Shown here: positions 1-7,996 of the stretch, piece after piece
How positions within the stretch are numbered: position 1 is the stretch's first letter
Layout of the letters: the number at the start of each line of letters is the position of its first letter
NCBI GenBank assembly: GCA_035499295.1
Contig: DATJZG010000186.1
Span: 1 to 64,000, forward strand
DNA length: 64,000 nucleotides
From: DATJZG01 sp035499295
Lineage (GTDB): Bacteria; Myxococcota; Myxococcia; Myxococcales; Anaeromyxobacteraceae
Direction: 5' to 3'
Position numbers and translations under genes: made by a program
The notes under the pieces: generated by a model
Seen by the model: only the letters and a program-made list of their open reading frames with translations
The model's database searches: none
Told to the model about the DNA's origin: nothing

Positions 1-84
1 GCCGCCGGGCGCGGCGCGAGTGGATTTGGAGGTGGGTTTTCCGTAGGCATGCACTCATCCGTCGCCTTCCGCGCGCCCGGGAAT

Positions 85-135
85 GTGGGCGCGACGCCCA
101 CTCGGGCGCACGCGAGCGCACCCCCTCGCGTGCGC
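85..135. terminator. Two adjacent perfect hairpins, possible terminator
   Basis: Two inverted repeats lie back to back. GTGGGCG-CGA-CGCCCAC covers 85-101 (7 bp stem, 3 nt loop). GCGCACGCGAG and CTCGCGTGCGC cover 106-135 (11 bp stem, 8 nt loop). No U-tract follows on either strand. No gene is visible in bases 1-297, so the hairpins may end a transcript entering from the left. A structured leader for the next gene is the alternative. Confidence 0.35.
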
Positions 136-297
136 GAAGGCCAGGTGGTTGAAGGTCAAATCTCTTTGGCGACCTCCGGCGATCTCCCCTGATCGCGCGC
201 CGGCTTCCAACGGACGAGCGAGCCCCTGTCGGCGCCCGACGGCGGGACCCCAACTGAGCCCCATCCGTTCGGAAGGGAAAGGAGCGAATGTATAAGC

Positions 298-606
298 GTG
301 CTGGAGTGTGCGCGACTTCCGGACGAGCTCCTGCTCTCGGTCCAGGGAGACTTCGGGTTGCCGGACGTTCAGGCGATGAAGGACATCCTGGTCGGTGTCC
401 GGCCCGGCGCTCGTATCACCCTCGACTTCAGCCACGCGGAGCAGATGCAGGAGGTCGCCATCGCCGGCATGGCGCCGATGCTAGAGGCGCTGAAGGGGTC
501 GACCGTGGGCGTACGCGGGCTCTGCCGCCACCAACTGCGGCTCCTCGCCTACATGGGTGCGCACTTGGCGGGGGCCGCCGAGAGCCACGCCGTCGACGAC
601 TCCTGA
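298..606 (+). CDS. STAS-like domain protein
   Basis: A 102-residue soluble protein with a STAS/anti-sigma-antagonist-like pattern: an early beta-strand (LLLSVQGDFG), a hydrophobic strand ending in ITLDFSHAEQM near residues 41-51, a helix, and a late VGVRGLCRHQLRLLAYMG segment. STAS proteins usually bind anti-sigma factors or sit in signalling modules, but no partner is adjacent. The start is GTG. An AAAGGAG lies 13 nt upstream, which is long spacing. An ATG at 288 is in another frame that gives no sensible protein. Family assignment is by pattern only. Confidence 0.6.
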   Translation: MLECARLPDELLLSVQGDFGLPDVQAMKDILVGVRPGARITLDFSHAEQMQEVAIAGMAPMLEALKGSTVGVRGLCRHQLRLLAYMGAHLAGAAESHAVDDS

Positions 607-662
607 TCAAAGTGCCGTTGCTCGGGGTCCGCCCGACCTCGGGGGGCGGTGCTTGCGCCTGC

Positions 663-881
663 CTAGGGGTCCGCCCGGTACACCAGTAGTTCCTGGAAGG
701 GGAGGAGACGCCAGCGCGTCCCGCTGGCGAAGGTGATCTCCACGTCGTCCGGGCGCACCGAAACGCGCACGATGCGCGCGCCGTGAAGCGCCTCCTCGTC
801 TCCCGGCTGCGCCTCGGAGGCGGTGACGGTCCTACATGCAGGGGGGCGGATGAGCGGGCTCGTGTTCACCGTCCGAGACAC
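663..881 (-). CDS. Small hypothetical protein (DUF2442-like tail)
   Basis: A 72-residue frame. Its C-terminal half (ARIVRVSVRPDDVEITF followed by SGTRWRLLPFQEL) has alternating hydrophobic strands and an aromatic-Leu ending, loosely like DUF2442 proteins. The first 30 residues look poorly conserved, so the true start may lie further in. It lies downstream of the replication-relaxation gene on the same strand with a gap of about 50 nt, so co-transcription is possible. No function is proposed. Confidence 0.4.
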   Translation of the reverse strand: MSRTVNTSPLIRPPACRTVTASEAQPGDEEALHGARIVRVSVRPDDVEITFASGTRWRLLPFQELLVYRADP

Positions 882-932
882 ATAGCATCGAGTAGGGCGG
901 GCGTGCGTCCCACGTCGAAACGGGGGGAGCGT

Positions 933-2030
933 TCACGACGTCGAGTGCCGATGTGGGGCGGTGGCGGCAGAGTCGGGTGGGTTCACGGCCCCGAGGAGTC
1001 GCCCCGCGGCGGAGGGCGCCGCCGCGGCCGGGAGCGCGCCGGGGAGGTAGGCCTCGAGGACCGTCGCTGCCTCGGCGAAGGTGAGCGCCACCGCGCGGAA
1101 GCGCTCCGGGGAGAGCGCGTCCTCCCACCCCTCGAGGGCGCGCTCTACCCTCGTCCGGCGCTCCTCGGAATGAACGAGGAACACGAGCCGCGGTGCGAAT
1201 CCGTCGGCGAACGCCCGCTCGTACCAAGTCCGGCTGGTGCCCCCAGACCGCCCCAGGAAGAAGGCGGCGTAGCGCTCCACCTTGCGCAGCACCGCTCCGG
1301 CTCTTTGCGGGTTGGCGGCGTAGACGCCCTGGCTCCCGGTCTCGGCCTCCAGGAAGAGGCGACGCCGTCGCTGCGGGAACGTGAGGAGCGCGTCCGGCCT
1401 CAGGGCCACCCGGGCGGTGATCCCGAGGTGGCGCTGAAACATCTCGAACTCCAGGTCGGCTCGCTCCTCGCCCCGCCAGCGAAACGGCATATCCGCCAGC
1501 GCGCCGGCTCCCCGGGCACGGAGGGCGAGGACAAGGTCGAGCAACACCGCGTTCAAGCGCAGGGCGTGGTCTAGAAACTGGTGACCGACTTCGCGCGTCG
1601 CGGGGAGGCGGCGGGCCCACCCGAGTTCGAGCGCCCGTTCGCGACCGCCTCGGCCGAGCGTCCACACCGCGACCGGCGTGCCGTCGGTGCGGCGGTACCC
1701 GAGCCGTCGCAGGAAGGGCCGCCCGGGCTCGGAGGAGTGCCGGACAAGCCAGCGCTCGAGGGCTTTGTGACCGCGCTCGTCGCCGAGCAGCCGCCGGACC
1801 TGATCGGTGGACGCGTACCGCGCGGTTCCGAGGTACTCGAGCAGGCGAAGGACGTCCTCCTCCCGGCGCCGCGGTACCAGGAAACGACGCTTGCTCTCCC
1901 CGCGGGCCCGCCGCCAGCTCATCGGAGACCGCCGCGAGACGGGCCGCGGTGCGGGCGCCGACGGCTCTCGGTCGGGCGCGCCAGGCTCGGCATGTGCCCG
2001 TGCCATACGGGAGGCGCGAGGCCTCGTCAA
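933..2030 (-). CDS. Replication-relaxation family protein
   Basis: Up to 365 residues. After a Pro/Arg-rich N-terminus of about 55 residues comes a winged-helix-like segment (VLRLLEYLGTARYASTDQV, then RRLLG and ALERWL), a short beta-hairpin (LRRLGYRRTDG), and a region with RPDALLTF and FLEAETGS. This order is typical of the Replic_Relax family, best known from plasmids and integrative elements of Gram-positive bacteria and also found in Myxococcota. The ATG at about 1922 (MSWRRARG) is an alternative start that would remove the low-complexity N-terminus. No relaxase or integrase is nearby, so any mobile origin is inference. Confidence 0.65.
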   Translation of the reverse strand: MTRPRASRMARAHAEPGAPDREPSAPAPRPVSRRSPMSWRRARGESKRRFLVPRRREEDVLRLLEYLGTARYASTDQVRRLLGDERGHKALERWLVRHSSEPGRPFLRRLGYRRTDGTPVAVWTLGRGGRERALELGWARRLPATREVGHQFLDHALRLNAVLLDLVLALRARGAGALADMPFRWRGEERADLEFEMFQRHLGITARVALRPDALLTFPQRRRRLFLEAETGSQGVYAANPQRAGAVLRKVERYAAFFLGRSGGTSRTWYERAFADGFAPRLVFLVHSEERRTRVERALEGWEDALSPERFRAVALTFAEAATVLEAYLPGALPAAAAPSAAGRLLGAVNPPDSAATAPHRHSTS

Positions 2031-2097
2031 TACAGCCTCCGCGCCGTCGTCGCTCGCCGCGGAAGACCGACACTTCGGCGCCGCGGTCGGGTCGCGC

Positions 2098-2134
2098 CCC
2101 GGTCCCCCGGCCGCACCGCGGCCGGGGGACCGGG
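2098..2134 (-). terminator. 17-bp GC-rich hairpin after the SPW-repeat gene
   Basis: A perfect inverted repeat has left arm CCCGGTCCCCCGGCCGC, loop ACC and the matching right arm (17 bp stem, 3 nt loop). It starts 11 nt beyond the stop codon of the minus-strand SPW-repeat gene and lies just upstream of the replication-relaxation gene. No run of T follows, so if it terminates transcription it is an I-shaped, U-less terminator. An mRNA-stabilising hairpin between the two genes is the alternative. Confidence 0.55.
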
Positions 2135-2144
2135 CTCCGACACC

Positions 2145-2474
2145 CTACATTCGCTGTGCCGGGTGCCTTCCTACGACGTCGTTGTGACCTCGCCACAGCG
2201 AGGCGGTGAGGATGACGAGGCCCACGAGGAACTGGTTCAGCGCGGCGGGCGTGGCGTCGAAGTGAAAGACGAAGGGAGAGAGGATGGCCCAGAAGCCCAG
2301 GGCGGTGTTGAACCGGCGCGCCCGGTTGATGCCCATGGCGAGGAACCCGCCCACGAAGGCTCCCAGGCCGACCAGGGACGAGTTCGCCCGCACCAACGGC
2401 TGCGCTGGGAGCAGCCAGGCAGAAATCGTGAGCCAAGCGGACGCCGTGACGGTCACCCATCTCGCCGGACTCAT
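2145..2474 (-). CDS. SPW-repeat membrane protein
   Basis: A 109-residue protein with four hydrophobic segments. Two related units (TISAWLLPAQPL and GFWAILSPFVF, each followed by an Asn-containing stretch) match the SPW-repeat family, small membrane proteins of unknown role. The ATG at 2474 is preceded by GAGAGGTGAT, a good ribosome-binding site. An in-frame GTG directly precedes it. The ribosome-binding site and the start codon fall inside a tandem duplication described separately. Confidence 0.75.
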   Translation of the reverse strand: MSPARWVTVTASAWLTISAWLLPAQPLVRANSSLVGLGAFVGGFLAMGINRARRFNTALGFWAILSPFVFHFDATPAALNQFLVGLVILTASLWRGHNDVVGRHPAQRM

Positions 2475-2509
2475 CACGCATCACCTCTCGCCGGACTCAT
2501 CACGCATCA
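2460..2509. repeat. Tandem duplication over a start codon
   Basis: Two identical 24-base copies (2460-2483 and 2486-2509) are separated by 2 bases, a period of 26. On the minus strand each copy reads GATGCGTGATGAGTCCGGCG and a few more bases, so each carries the ATG and the first codons (MSPAR) of the SPW-repeat gene. Perfect identity suggests a recent event or constraint. Confidence 0.85.
2474..2500 (-). CDS. Eight-residue upstream ORF made by the duplication
   Basis: The upstream copy of the duplicated leader encodes MSPARGDA and a TGA stop. The stop overlaps the ATG of the SPW-repeat gene as TGATG, the arrangement used for translational coupling. A ribosome-binding site for this mini-ORF is weak, so its translation is uncertain. 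It could tune expression of the membrane protein or be a neutral by-product of the duplication. Confidence 0.3.
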   Translation of the reverse strand: MSPARGDA

Positions 2510-2724
2510 GATCCGCTCGCCCTCGACTGCCGGCGCCGCGGGCCTGCGTCAAGTACCGGTTGGGTTCGAGCGGGAAGTCGGGCGGGATGGGGCCTGGAAC
2601 GGCGGCTCCCCGGCGGAGGCGAGCGCGCGAACCTCTCCGCCATGGCGCAGGGGCGACGCCGCTCGCCGGCGAGCGGCGAGGCCAGGCGCGCATGCTTCGG
2701 CAGCAGCCGGCAGCGCCCCGCCCG

Positions 2725-2835
2725 TCAACGGCAGTTGAGGGGCGGGCAGGGAAGGAGCGGGAAGAAGTACCGGATCGCGACGAAGGCGGCCGCGAGGACG
2801 ACCAGACCTACGGCGATCTTGGCATTGGCTTTCAT
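2725..2835 (-). CDS. 36-residue single-pass membrane peptide
   Basis: The peptide begins MKANAKIAVGLVVLAAAFV and ends in LPCPPLNCR. It has a basic N-terminus, one hydrophobic helix of about 22 residues and a short tail with two cysteines. The longer frame upstream of this ATG has no membrane-protein character, so the internal ATG at 2835 is preferred. It could be a small inner-membrane peptide or an uncleaved signal anchor with the Cys tail in the periplasm. No homologue is recognised. Confidence 0.45.
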   Translation of the reverse strand: MKANAKIAVGLVVLAAAFVAIRYFFPLLPCPPLNCR

Positions 2836-3017
2836 CGAGGCGTCCGAAGGGATCGAGAGGTGGCGCGGGGGATGCCAGAGATTGCAGCAGACGAGCGTCG
2901 ACCGCAAGCGTCTTGTGCCGCGCGCGACCGGAGCCGGCCGGCGCGCGGGCGCGCCCGGGGGAAGCCGAGAGGAGCCCCACCTCCAGCCACCCGGGCTAGA
3001 CTGCCGTCGGAGCCCAC

Positions 3018-3890
3018 GTGAACTTCCTCCGCTACCTTCTCGGTCCCGACGCCACGCTCGCCGACGCCCTCCTCGCCGCGGTCGACGTGGCGGTCGTCGC
3101 CTACCTCTGTTACCGGGTCCTGCTCCTCATCCGCGGAACGCGAGCGGTGGCGATCCTCGCCGGCTTGCTCGTGGTCGGACTCGCCTACCTCGGTGCCGAA
3201 TGGGTCGGGCTGCTCACGCTCTCCTGGCTCCTCGGCCACTTCCTCAGCTACTCGTTCATCTTTGGCGTCATCATCCTCTTCCTCCCCGACATCCGCCGGG
3301 CGCTCGCCGAGCTCGGACGCTCGTCCCGGCTGCTCACCAGCTTCGTCCACGGTGACCGGGATGCCCGGCTCGAAACGGTCGATGCCGTGGTTCGCGCCGC
3401 CATTGACTTGGCGCGCAGGCGCGTAGGCGCGCTCATCGTCCTCGAGCGGACCGCGACGCTCACGGACCTCGCCGATTCCGGCTTGCGCCTCGACGCGGCG
3501 GTCACTCCCGAGCTGCTGGTGTCGCTCTTCCTGCCCTCCGGTCCCATCCACGACGGGGCGGTGGTCGTCCAGGGCAACCGCCTCACCGCAGCCGGCTGCC
3601 TGTTGCCGCTGTCCACAGCGGCCGCCTCCGCCGAGCTCGGGACGCGCCATCGAGCGGCGCTGGGCCTCGCGGAGGAGCTCGACGCCGCAGTGGTGGTGGT
3701 CTCCGAGGAGCGCGGCGAAATCTCGGTGGCCCTCGACGGCGCTCTGCGTCGCCACCTGGACGAGAGCCGGCTGCGGAGCCTCCTGAACGGCCTCTTCCTA
3801 AATGCGCGCGGCAGGGAGCGAGAGCGGCCGGGGGCCGAGAAGGCGGGGCCGCCGTCGGCGGAGGAGGGGCACCCCCATGCGCCCGTCTAG
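3018..3890 (+). CDS. cdaA: Diadenylate cyclase CdaA
   Basis: 290 residues. Three N-terminal membrane helices (about residues 18-90) are followed by a DAC domain that condenses two ATP into the second messenger c-di-AMP. The catalytic DGA motif (GPIHDGAVV, about residue 178) and the RHR motif (GTRHRAALG, about residue 210) are both intact. The start is GTG. The last 14 bases overlap the start of the YbbR/CdaR gene, the usual partner. The C-terminal tail is unusually charged and proline-rich. Confidence 0.93.
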   Translation: MNFLRYLLGPDATLADALLAAVDVAVVAYLCYRVLLLIRGTRAVAILAGLLVVGLAYLGAEWVGLLTLSWLLGHFLSYSFIFGVIILFLPDIRRALAELGRSSRLLTSFVHGDRDARLETVDAVVRAAIDLARRRVGALIVLERTATLTDLADSGLRLDAAVTPELLVSLFLPSGPIHDGAVVVQGNRLTAAGCLLPLSTAAASAELGTRHRAALGLAEELDAAVVVVSEERGEISVALDGALRRHLDESRLRSLLNGLFLNARGRERERPGAEKAGPPSAEEGHPHAPV

Positions 3891-4263
3891 GCTTCCGCTG
3901 CAGCTCCTGGCTCTCGGCATCGCCGTGTCCCTCTTCGTGCTGGTGCGAGGCGAGCGGCGCATCGCCCTCACCTACTCGGTTCCCTGCGAGGTGCGCCTGC
4001 CCCCCGGGCTCGCGGCTGCCTCGCTCCCGGCGGACGTGAGCGTTTCGGTCTCGGGGCCGTGGAGCCGCCTCCGTTCGCTCGACCCGGCGAGCCTGGGACC
4101 CATCCGGCTCGACCTGACCCGCGCCCATGCCGGCACCGCCTCGTGGAGCGTGCGTCCCGAGGTGCTCCACCTCCCGCGAGGCGTCCGCGTCGACTCGATC
4201 TTCCCGGCGCAGGGCACGGTTGACCTGCGCGCCGCGCCGCCGGGCTCATCCGAGCTCCGGTGA
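3877..4263 (+). CDS. YbbR-domain protein (CdaR-like)
   Basis: 128 residues from ATG 3877. An N-terminal signal anchor (LPLQLLALGIAVSLFVLVRG) is followed by one YbbR-like beta domain with the VSVSGPWSRLRSLD motif. In other bacteria CdaR binds CdaA and modulates c-di-AMP output. Only one to two YbbR repeats fit here, fewer than in Firmicutes CdaR. The 14-base overlap with cdaA implies co-translation. No glmM follows; the next gene is convergent and overlaps this one by 18 bases. Confidence 0.85.
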   Translation: MRPSRLPLQLLALGIAVSLFVLVRGERRIALTYSVPCEVRLPPGLAAASLPADVSVSVSGPWSRLRSLDPASLGPIRLDLTRAHAGTASWSVRPEVLHLPRGVRVDSIFPAQGTVDLRAAPPGSSELR

Positions 4264-5463
4264 CCTCCGCGGAGCGCTCCAGAAGCGGAGCGCCAGTGCG
4301 ATGGTCAGGAGCTGCACCAGCGCCACCAGTGCCACACAGGCGGGCCAGCCGCCGGTGCGCCAGGCGAGCGCGGGGAAGACGCCCCCAGCGCTGCCGCCGA
4401 GGTAGTAGCTCGAGACGTAGACGCCCGAGGCGATGGCGTGCGCGCTGCCGGGCGCCGCTCGGTGCAGGAAGCTCGTCGAGGCCGACTGGCTCACGAACGC
4501 CGCGGAGCACGCCACCGCGAGGCCGACCACCACCACCCACAGGCGCGGGGAGAGGATGAGGAGGTTCGCGAGGAGGCCGCAGGCGGCGGCGACGGCCAGG
4601 GTGAGCCGGGAGCCCACCCGGTCGATCCACCGGCCGGCGATGGGGGTCACGAGCGCCCCCACCAGGTAGACGACGAAGATCCCGCCGAGGGCCACCGGGC
4701 CGAGCGAGAAGGGCGGTGCGGCGAGGTGGAAGGTGACGTAGGTGAACGTCGCCACCAGGACGAAGAGCACGTTGAAGCCCACGGCGTAGGTGGCGAGGAG
4801 GCGAGGCCGGACGACGTCGGAGAGGCGAGCGTCGGGGCGAAGCCGGAACCCGCCCGCGGCGGTACGCGCCTCCGGGAGCAGGCGGCGGACGGTCTCCGCT
4901 CCCGCGAGCGTCACCGCTCCCAGGCACAGGAAGGCCGCCCGCCAGCCGAGCTGCTCGGCGGCGAGGGCCGCCACCGTGCGCCCGAGAAAGCCGCCGACCA
5001 CGTTGCTCGAGACGAGCGTCGAGAGCGCTAGGCCGACGTCGCGGCCGTGCCAGGCCTCGCTCACGTAGGCGATGGAAACGGCGTAGATACCGGGGACCAC
5101 GAGGCCCTGCAGGAAACGCCAGACGACGAGGGCCCCGATGCCCCGCGCCGTGGCCGCGAGAGCGGTCGGCACCACGAGGAGGAACAGCGAGAGAACGATC
5201 ACCCGCCGTCGGCCGACGCGGGCGGCGAGGGCTCCGACGAACGGCGAAACCAGGGCGACGGCGATGGGGGGCGCGCTCACCGTGAGCGCCGCTTGGCCCT
5301 TGCTGGCGCCGAAGGCCGCGGCGAAGAGCGGCAGCAGCGGCTGGGTGGCGTAGAAGTTGACGAAGGCGCAGATACCCGCCAGGCCGAGGGCGACGAGAAC
5401 CTTCCGATCGCCGGCCGCGTTCGGCTTCCTCTGCGCGGCGGGGCGTGGGGATGCGCTCGTCAT
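4246..5463 (-). CDS. MFS transporter (YnfM-like)
   Basis: 405 residues with 12 predicted membrane helices and the MFS signature loop (GALAARVGRRRVI, after helix 2). The opening FVNFYATQPLLPLFAAAFG resembles the YnfM/arabinose-efflux branch of drug:H+ antiporters. The substrate is unknown. Its 3' end overlaps the YbbR gene by 18 bases, tail to tail. A separate promoter is expected near 5470, where nothing clear is visible. Confidence 0.85.
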   Translation of the reverse strand: MTSASPRPAAQRKPNAAGDRKVLVALGLAGICAFVNFYATQPLLPLFAAAFGASKGQAALTVSAPPIAVALVSPFVGALAARVGRRRVIVLSLFLLVVPTALAATARGIGALVVWRFLQGLVVPGIYAVSIAYVSEAWHGRDVGLALSTLVSSNVVGGFLGRTVAALAAEQLGWRAAFLCLGAVTLAGAETVRRLLPEARTAAGGFRLRPDARLSDVVRPRLLATYAVGFNVLFVLVATFTYVTFHLAAPPFSLGPVALGGIFVVYLVGALVTPIAGRWIDRVGSRLTLAVAAACGLLANLLILSPRLWVVVVGLAVACSAAFVSQSASTSFLHRAAPGSAHAIASGVYVSSYYLGGSAGGVFPALAWRTGGWPACVALVALVQLLTIALALRFWSAPRRSPELG

Positions 5464-5530
5464 CGCCGGGCCGACAGTACCGTGGCGCCCCTCCCGGCTC
5501 CACCTGGCCCGCCGCTCCCCCTCCGGGTTC

Positions 5531-6589
5531 CTAGGACAGGGCCGCGAGAACTCGGGCGGCGGCCCGGTTGGCTCCGCCGAGATCGGCGGTTTCCGGAAGT
5601 GGGAGCCGGAGGACGCGGTCGATCGGGTCGGCCAGGCGACCGGCGCCGAGATCTTCTCTCGAGACGTAGGTGCACGCGAGGTAACGAGGCATCTCGCGCA
5701 CCAGGATGGGATACTCGGGGAAGTCGCCGCGGTCGGTGTAGACGACGCGCGCCCGCGCGGCGATGGCGTCGCTCACGATCCCGTAGCCGGGCTTGGTGAG
5801 GACGACGTCCACCGCGCCCACCACGTCCGGATAACCGAGCCCCAGGCGGTCGAGGCGGGGTTCAAGGTCCGCGGGCCCGAGGAAGCGGAGCCCGGCGTTG
5901 CGGGACAGGAGGTCGGGGGTGAGTCCTGGCAGGCCGATCCCGCCGAAAGAGACGAGCACCGTCACCTCGGACCCGAGGCCGAGCGCACGGCGAGCCTCGG
6001 CGCGTCCGACCTTGGGCCGGCGCGCCACCAGCCCGACCCGCTCCCGCCTCGGGAAGGCGGCCAGGTCGCCGGAGAACGGCAGTTCCAGGAGGAGGTCGGC
6101 GGAGGCGTAGGCCCGGGCGGCGCGTTCGGCCGCCGCCGCGAGCGACGGCTGGCGGACCGCCAGGTGCCGGTAGATCCAGTCCCAGGAGAAATTGCCGAGC
6201 GCCAGGCTCGGGATCCCGGCTCGCGCGCTCGCCGCGAAGGCGAGCGGGGGGATGTCGCCGAGGACGAGCCGCGCGCCGCTCCGGCGCAGGAAGTCGGACT
6301 CGGCCGCGACGCGCTCCTCCCAGGTGGCGTCGAACTCCCGGCAGCGCTCGGCGGTCGCCTCCTCGTCGATCTCGAGGGCGCTCCTCTGCGCCAGGCCCAC
6401 GTCGCACCGGAGGCGCCGGAAGGGAAGGTGCCCCGGCACCGCCCGGCGGACGAGCGCCTCCGGGAGCTCGCCGACCAGGGTGAGGGGGAGGGAGCGGTCG
6501 ATCTCCCGGATGGCGCGGAGGACCTCGCCGAGTCGGGTCCAATGACCGTAGCCGTGACCGGAGACGTAGGCGACGAGCACGGCGCTCAC
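5531..6589 (-). CDS. Glycosyltransferase-like protein (MurG/GT1 fold)
   Basis: 352 residues. The N-terminus AYVSGHGYGHWTRLGEVLRA is the Gly/His-rich loop seen in GT-B proteins and in the N-terminal half of L-arabinokinase-type proteins. Further on are VLVSFGGIG (about 215) and VVLTKPGYGIVSDAIA (about 275), the nucleotide-sugar binding part of the C-terminal Rossmann domain. The GTG start overlaps the stop of the upstream dienoyl-CoA reductase as GTGA, so the two are translationally coupled. Donor and acceptor are unknown, and the pairing with a fatty-acid enzyme is unexplained. Confidence 0.8.
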   Translation of the reverse strand: MSAVLVAYVSGHGYGHWTRLGEVLRAIREIDRSLPLTLVGELPEALVRRAVPGHLPFRRLRCDVGLAQRSALEIDEEATAERCREFDATWEERVAAESDFLRRSGARLVLGDIPPLAFAASARAGIPSLALGNFSWDWIYRHLAVRQPSLAAAAERAARAYASADLLLELPFSGDLAAFPRRERVGLVARRPKVGRAEARRALGLGSEVTVLVSFGGIGLPGLTPDLLSRNAGLRFLGPADLEPRLDRLGLGYPDVVGAVDVVLTKPGYGIVSDAIAARARVVYTDRGDFPEYPILVREMPRYLACTYVSREDLGAGRLADPIDRVLRLPLPETADLGGANRAAARVLAALS

Positions 6590-7443
6590 TTTCGCGGCTT
6601 CAGCGAGCCGAGCAACTTCTTCGCGGCGGAGCGATCGAGGTGCGCGAACCCCGCGAACTCCTGGCCGGAGAAGAGCGCCTCTCCGCCGTCGACGGTCACC
6701 TGGTCCCCGGTCTGGTATGGGCTCGCCCCGCTCAGGAGGTAGGCGACGAGGTTGGTGAGCTCCCAGTGCTCGCCGAATCGCCGAGAGGGGATCCGCTCCC
6801 GCGCCTGCGCCTCCATCTCGGGCCCGGGCAGGAGGCGGCTGAAGGCACCCTCGGTGGGGAAGGGTCCCGGCGCCACCGCGTTGAGGCGGATGCCGTAGGT
6901 CGCCCACTCCACCGCCAGGGAGCGCACCAGTGCCAGCACCCCGGCCTTGGCACAGGCGGACGGGAGCACGAAGGCGGAGCCCGTCTCGGCGTAACTGGTG
7001 GTGATGGCGAGCACCTCGCCCGGCTGCCCACGCGCGATGAGTCGCCGGCCCAGCTCGAGCGTGCAGTGGAAGGCGCCGTAGAGGACGATCTGGACGACGG
7101 AGTGGAAGGCGTTCGCGGAGAGGTCCTCGGAGGCGGCGAGGAAGTTTCCGGCGGCGTTGTTGACGAGCTGGTTCACCGGCCCGAGCTCCGCCTCGGCCTG
7201 GTCGAAGGCGGCCTTCACCGCGGCCGGGTCGCGCACGTCGGCCGGCGTGGCACACGCCGCCCCTCCGGCCTGGCGGATGGCCTCCGCGGTCGCCTGCAGC
7301 GGCTCCGGCCGCCTCCCTACCACCGCCACCCGGGCGCCCAGGGCGGCGAGGCGCAGCGCCATGGAGCGCCCCAGGCCGGTCCCACCGCCGGTGATGACGG
7401 TGGTCTTGCCGCGGAGCAGGTCCGCGCGAAAAGGGTCGAACAT
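6586..7443 (-). CDS. 2,4-dienoyl-CoA reductase-like SDR
   Basis: 285 residues. The Rossmann motif TGGGTGLGRSMA lies near residues 18-29 and NNAAGNF near 92. In place of the classical YxxxK it has SYAETGS and PSACAKAG. That pattern matches mitochondrial-type 2,4-dienoyl-CoA reductases, where Tyr, Ser and Lys are placed this way. The later GAFSRL, IPSRRFG and DGGEALFSGQEF segments also fit. It would reduce dienoyl-CoA intermediates during oxidation of unsaturated fatty acids with NADPH. It is first in a two-gene unit with the glycosyltransferase-like gene. Confidence 0.87.
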   Translation of the reverse strand: MFDPFRADLLRGKTTVITGGGTGLGRSMALRLAALGARVAVVGRRPEPLQATAEAIRQAGGAACATPADVRDPAAVKAAFDQAEAELGPVNQLVNNAAGNFLAASEDLSANAFHSVVQIVLYGAFHCTLELGRRLIARGQPGEVLAITTSYAETGSAFVLPSACAKAGVLALVRSLAVEWATYGIRLNAVAPGPFPTEGAFSRLLPGPEMEAQARERIPSRRFGEHWELTNLVAYLLSGASPYQTGDQVTVDGGEALFSGQEFAGFAHLDRSAAKKLLGSLKPRK

Positions 7444-7531
7444 GGTTCCCCTCCGGGGAGCGGTCGACGGCGGGGCGCCGCCGTCCGGCCGCCGATTTCA
7501 TCACGGAGCGAGGGACCGGTCACCGCCCCGT

Positions 7532-7996
7532 TCAATGCGAGGCGCGGGGCCGCCTCTCCGCGGTCCGGGCGCCGGCGCCGGCGCCCGCTCCGGCGGCGGC
7601 TCCGAGCTGGCGCATGAGGCCAAGCGCGTCCCACTGGGTCCAGTTCTCCATCAGCTTTCCGCGGCGGAACCTCCCGATGGTGATTCCCTCGACGGTGCAC
7701 TTCTTCCCGGTGGACGCGATCCCGAAGAGGGCCTGCTGGTGCGTTCCAGTCATGCGCCAGTGCGCGACGGCGGTGTCCCCCTCCGCGCAGCAGGCGAGCA
7801 CGGTCGCCTTCAGGTCCGGGAAGGCCGCCCGGTACATGCGGCAGTTCTCCTTCGCCCGGGCGAGGCCGCAATCTCCTGCGACCGGGTCGTGGTCCCGGAA
7901 GCTCGGATCGCACAGTTCGTCGTACACGCCCACATCTCCCGTGCCGTAGGCCTCCTCCAGCATGCGGCGGATCGCTCGCTTCGTATCGATGGCCAT
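7532..7996 (-). CDS. SnoaL-like (NTF2-fold) protein
   Basis: 154 residues from the ATG at 7996, which has a purine-rich ribosome-binding site (GGAGCAGG). The order VYDELCDPSFRDHDP, YRAAFPDLKATVLACCAEGDTAVAHWRMTGTH (in two runs) and VEGITIGRFRRGKLMENW is characteristic of SnoaL-like ester cyclase proteins. Many of these act on small polyketides or have no known substrate. The Ala/Gly-rich C-terminus is probably disordered. It is transcribed towards the dienoyl-CoA reductase with about 90 nt between, and may be independent. Confidence 0.8.
   Translation of the reverse strand: MAIDTKRAIRRMLEEAYGTGDVGVYDELCDPSFRDHDPVAGDCGLARAKENCRMYRAAFPDLKATVLACCAEGDTAVAHWRMTGTHQQALFGIASTGKKCTVEGITIGRFRRGKLMENWTQWDALGLMRQLGAAAGAGAGAGARTAERRPRASH

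Noticed and set aside
288..689. Gene starting at ATG 288
   Set aside because: It has a purine-rich stretch upstream but only 3 bases of spacing, and the product is Arg/Gly-rich without a fold. The overlapping frame from GTG 298 encodes a STAS-like protein.
2481..2693. 70-codon frame upstream of the SPW-repeat gene
   Set aside because: Arg/Ala/Pro-rich product, no ribosome-binding site, and it only ends inside the duplicated leader.
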